This document shows positions 63,358 to 64,000 of a stretch of 64,000 nt of DNA, in pieces. The stretch comes from Microscilla marina ATCC 23134 (lineage in GTDB: Bacteria > Bacteroidota > Bacteroidia > Cytophagales > Microscillaceae). Numbering within the stretch: the first letter of the stretch is position 1; every line of letters starts with the position of its first letter. A program made the position numbers and the translations under genes. The notes under the pieces were generated by a model. It ran no database searches, had not been told where the DNA came from, and saw only the letters and a program-made list of their open reading frames with translations. The stretch covers positions 62,001 through 126,000 of the forward strand of contig NZ_AAWS01000018.1 in NCBI RefSeq assembly GCF_000169175.1, read 5' to 3'.

Positions 63358-63557
63358 AAGTTGTTGATTTGTCAGTGTAAATAATTGATGTATCTAAAAC
63401 ACGGGTCAAATATAAGGATAATAAACTACTGTGTACAATGTATAAGGTTTGACTGCGCGAAAAACTGGTGAACTTGAGCAGGGGAGTAGTTTTCGATTAA
63501 AAATTCTTGTACCTTATTTTTCAAAGCTCTTAATTAGTACCCTCAAAACTTATACTA

Positions 63558-64000
63558 ATGCAACACATCTATCTTTGGCTTTATTTGCGCTGGGTATTTT
63601 GTCTGAGTGCCTTCTTTTGGGGCAACCCCCTGACCGCCCAACCCAGTGATAGTACCAGACACTATGCTGCCAACAAGGTGAACGAAAGCGTGATATCAAT
63701 GAGTGATCGCAGCTACATCACTGCCACCGAGGGTTTGGGCAACCTGGATACGCCCCTGTTGTTAGAGACAAGCATAGCACCTACGTATTTCATCAGGTTT
63801 GGCAAAAGCGCTAAGCTGGGCATTTCTATTTCTCCCAAGGTGGTGATAAGAATTGCCCGTAAAGAAAGTTTTCCCGTACTTACGCCAAGTTATACGCCCC
63901 GGGCGGTATTGTACTGGAGGTTTCGCTCTCCGCTGGCTTACCTCACCCAAAAAAGTGGGCTAAAAAAAATAATTACCCCGCAACACGTTACTTTCCTTAC
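63558..64000 (+). CDS. Exported protein, partial (runs off the window)
   Basis: From the ATG at 63558 (MQHIYLWLYLRWVFCLSAFF) an open frame continues to the window edge, 147 codons so far. The N-terminus looks like a signal peptide ending near N-P-L-T-A-Q. After it the sequence has alternating hydrophobic strands (S-I-A-P-T-Y-F-I-R-F, K-L-G-I-S-I-S-P-K-V, A-V-L-Y-W-R-F) like an outer-membrane beta-barrel. The family cannot be named from this part. The 3' end is missing. Confidence 0.55.
   Translation, partial: MQHIYLWLYLRWVFCLSAFFWGNPLTAQPSDSTRHYAANKVNESVISMSDRSYITATEGLGNLDTPLLLETSIAPTYFIRFGKSAKLGISISPKVVIRIARKESFPVLTPSYTPRAVLYWRFRSPLAYLTQKSGLKKIITPQHVTFL

Overview
The window looks like a chromosomal piece from a marine gliding Bacteroidota of the Cytophagales type, comparable to Microscilla. 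Three things suggest this. Two secreted proteins end in type IX secretion sorting domains. The recognisable -7 promoter elements are of the Bacteroidota form TAnnTTTG. The intergenic DNA is unusually rich in short mosaic repeats. The genus is inference. No rRNA, tRNA or CRISPR array was recognised.

Layout. 0.3-4.7 kb: a YceI-like secreted protein, formate-tetrahydrofolate ligase, a lipoprotein and an ADP-ribosylglycohydrolase. 5.0-8.3 kb: two AT-rich regulators (AraC/GyrI type and WYL type) around an epoxide-hydrolase-like enzyme. 8.4-11.3 kb: uvrA. 12-15.7 kb: small membrane, serine hydrolase and lipoprotein genes, then a SixA-type phosphatase. 15.8-21.6 kb: hisG-hisD-hisC-hisB on the minus strand, preceded by a histidine-rich leader peptide and interrupted by repeat blocks; hisH, hisA, hisF and hisIE are not here. 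22.3-30.7 kb: rpe, a DUF3857-type protein, an ECF sigma factor, an NHL-repeat type IX client and a small NlpC/P60-like protein. 31-32.3 kb: a complete IS4-family element with a target duplication. 32.6-38.2 kb: a sphingomyelinase-like type IX client, an M23 peptidase, and a divergent Lrp regulator / histidine decarboxylase pair. 38.5-48.5 kb: a lipoprotein, two tandem coiled-coil paralogues with a J-domain-like HPD motif, a cupin, cydA-cydB, a PfpI-type lipoprotein with a metal-binding head, an AlkD-like protein and an MBL hydrolase.

49-62 kb is the least ordinary part. A 924-residue AAA+ ATPase, resembling the ATPases that accompany contractile injection systems, is divergent from a 1612-residue protein with a hydrophobic centre and a long coiled coil. 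Directly behind the giant gene stand four tandem TPR genes. They are mosaics: copies 1 and 4 share one N-terminal half, copies 2 and 3 another, all share the C-terminal half, and the middle segment differs. Each later copy, and the sequence after the last, carries a remnant of the 3' end of the giant gene, which marks the unit of duplication. The fourth copy is broken by a one-base frameshift. The window ends with an unknown protein, a CheY-like receiver and a truncated exported protein.

The main intergenic repeats are: a 161-bp hairpin element in three nearly identical copies, two looser relatives of it, an ATTCGTAATT-word mosaic at four sites, several 100-150 bp scattered repeats, and a large inverted repeat near 25.4 kb.
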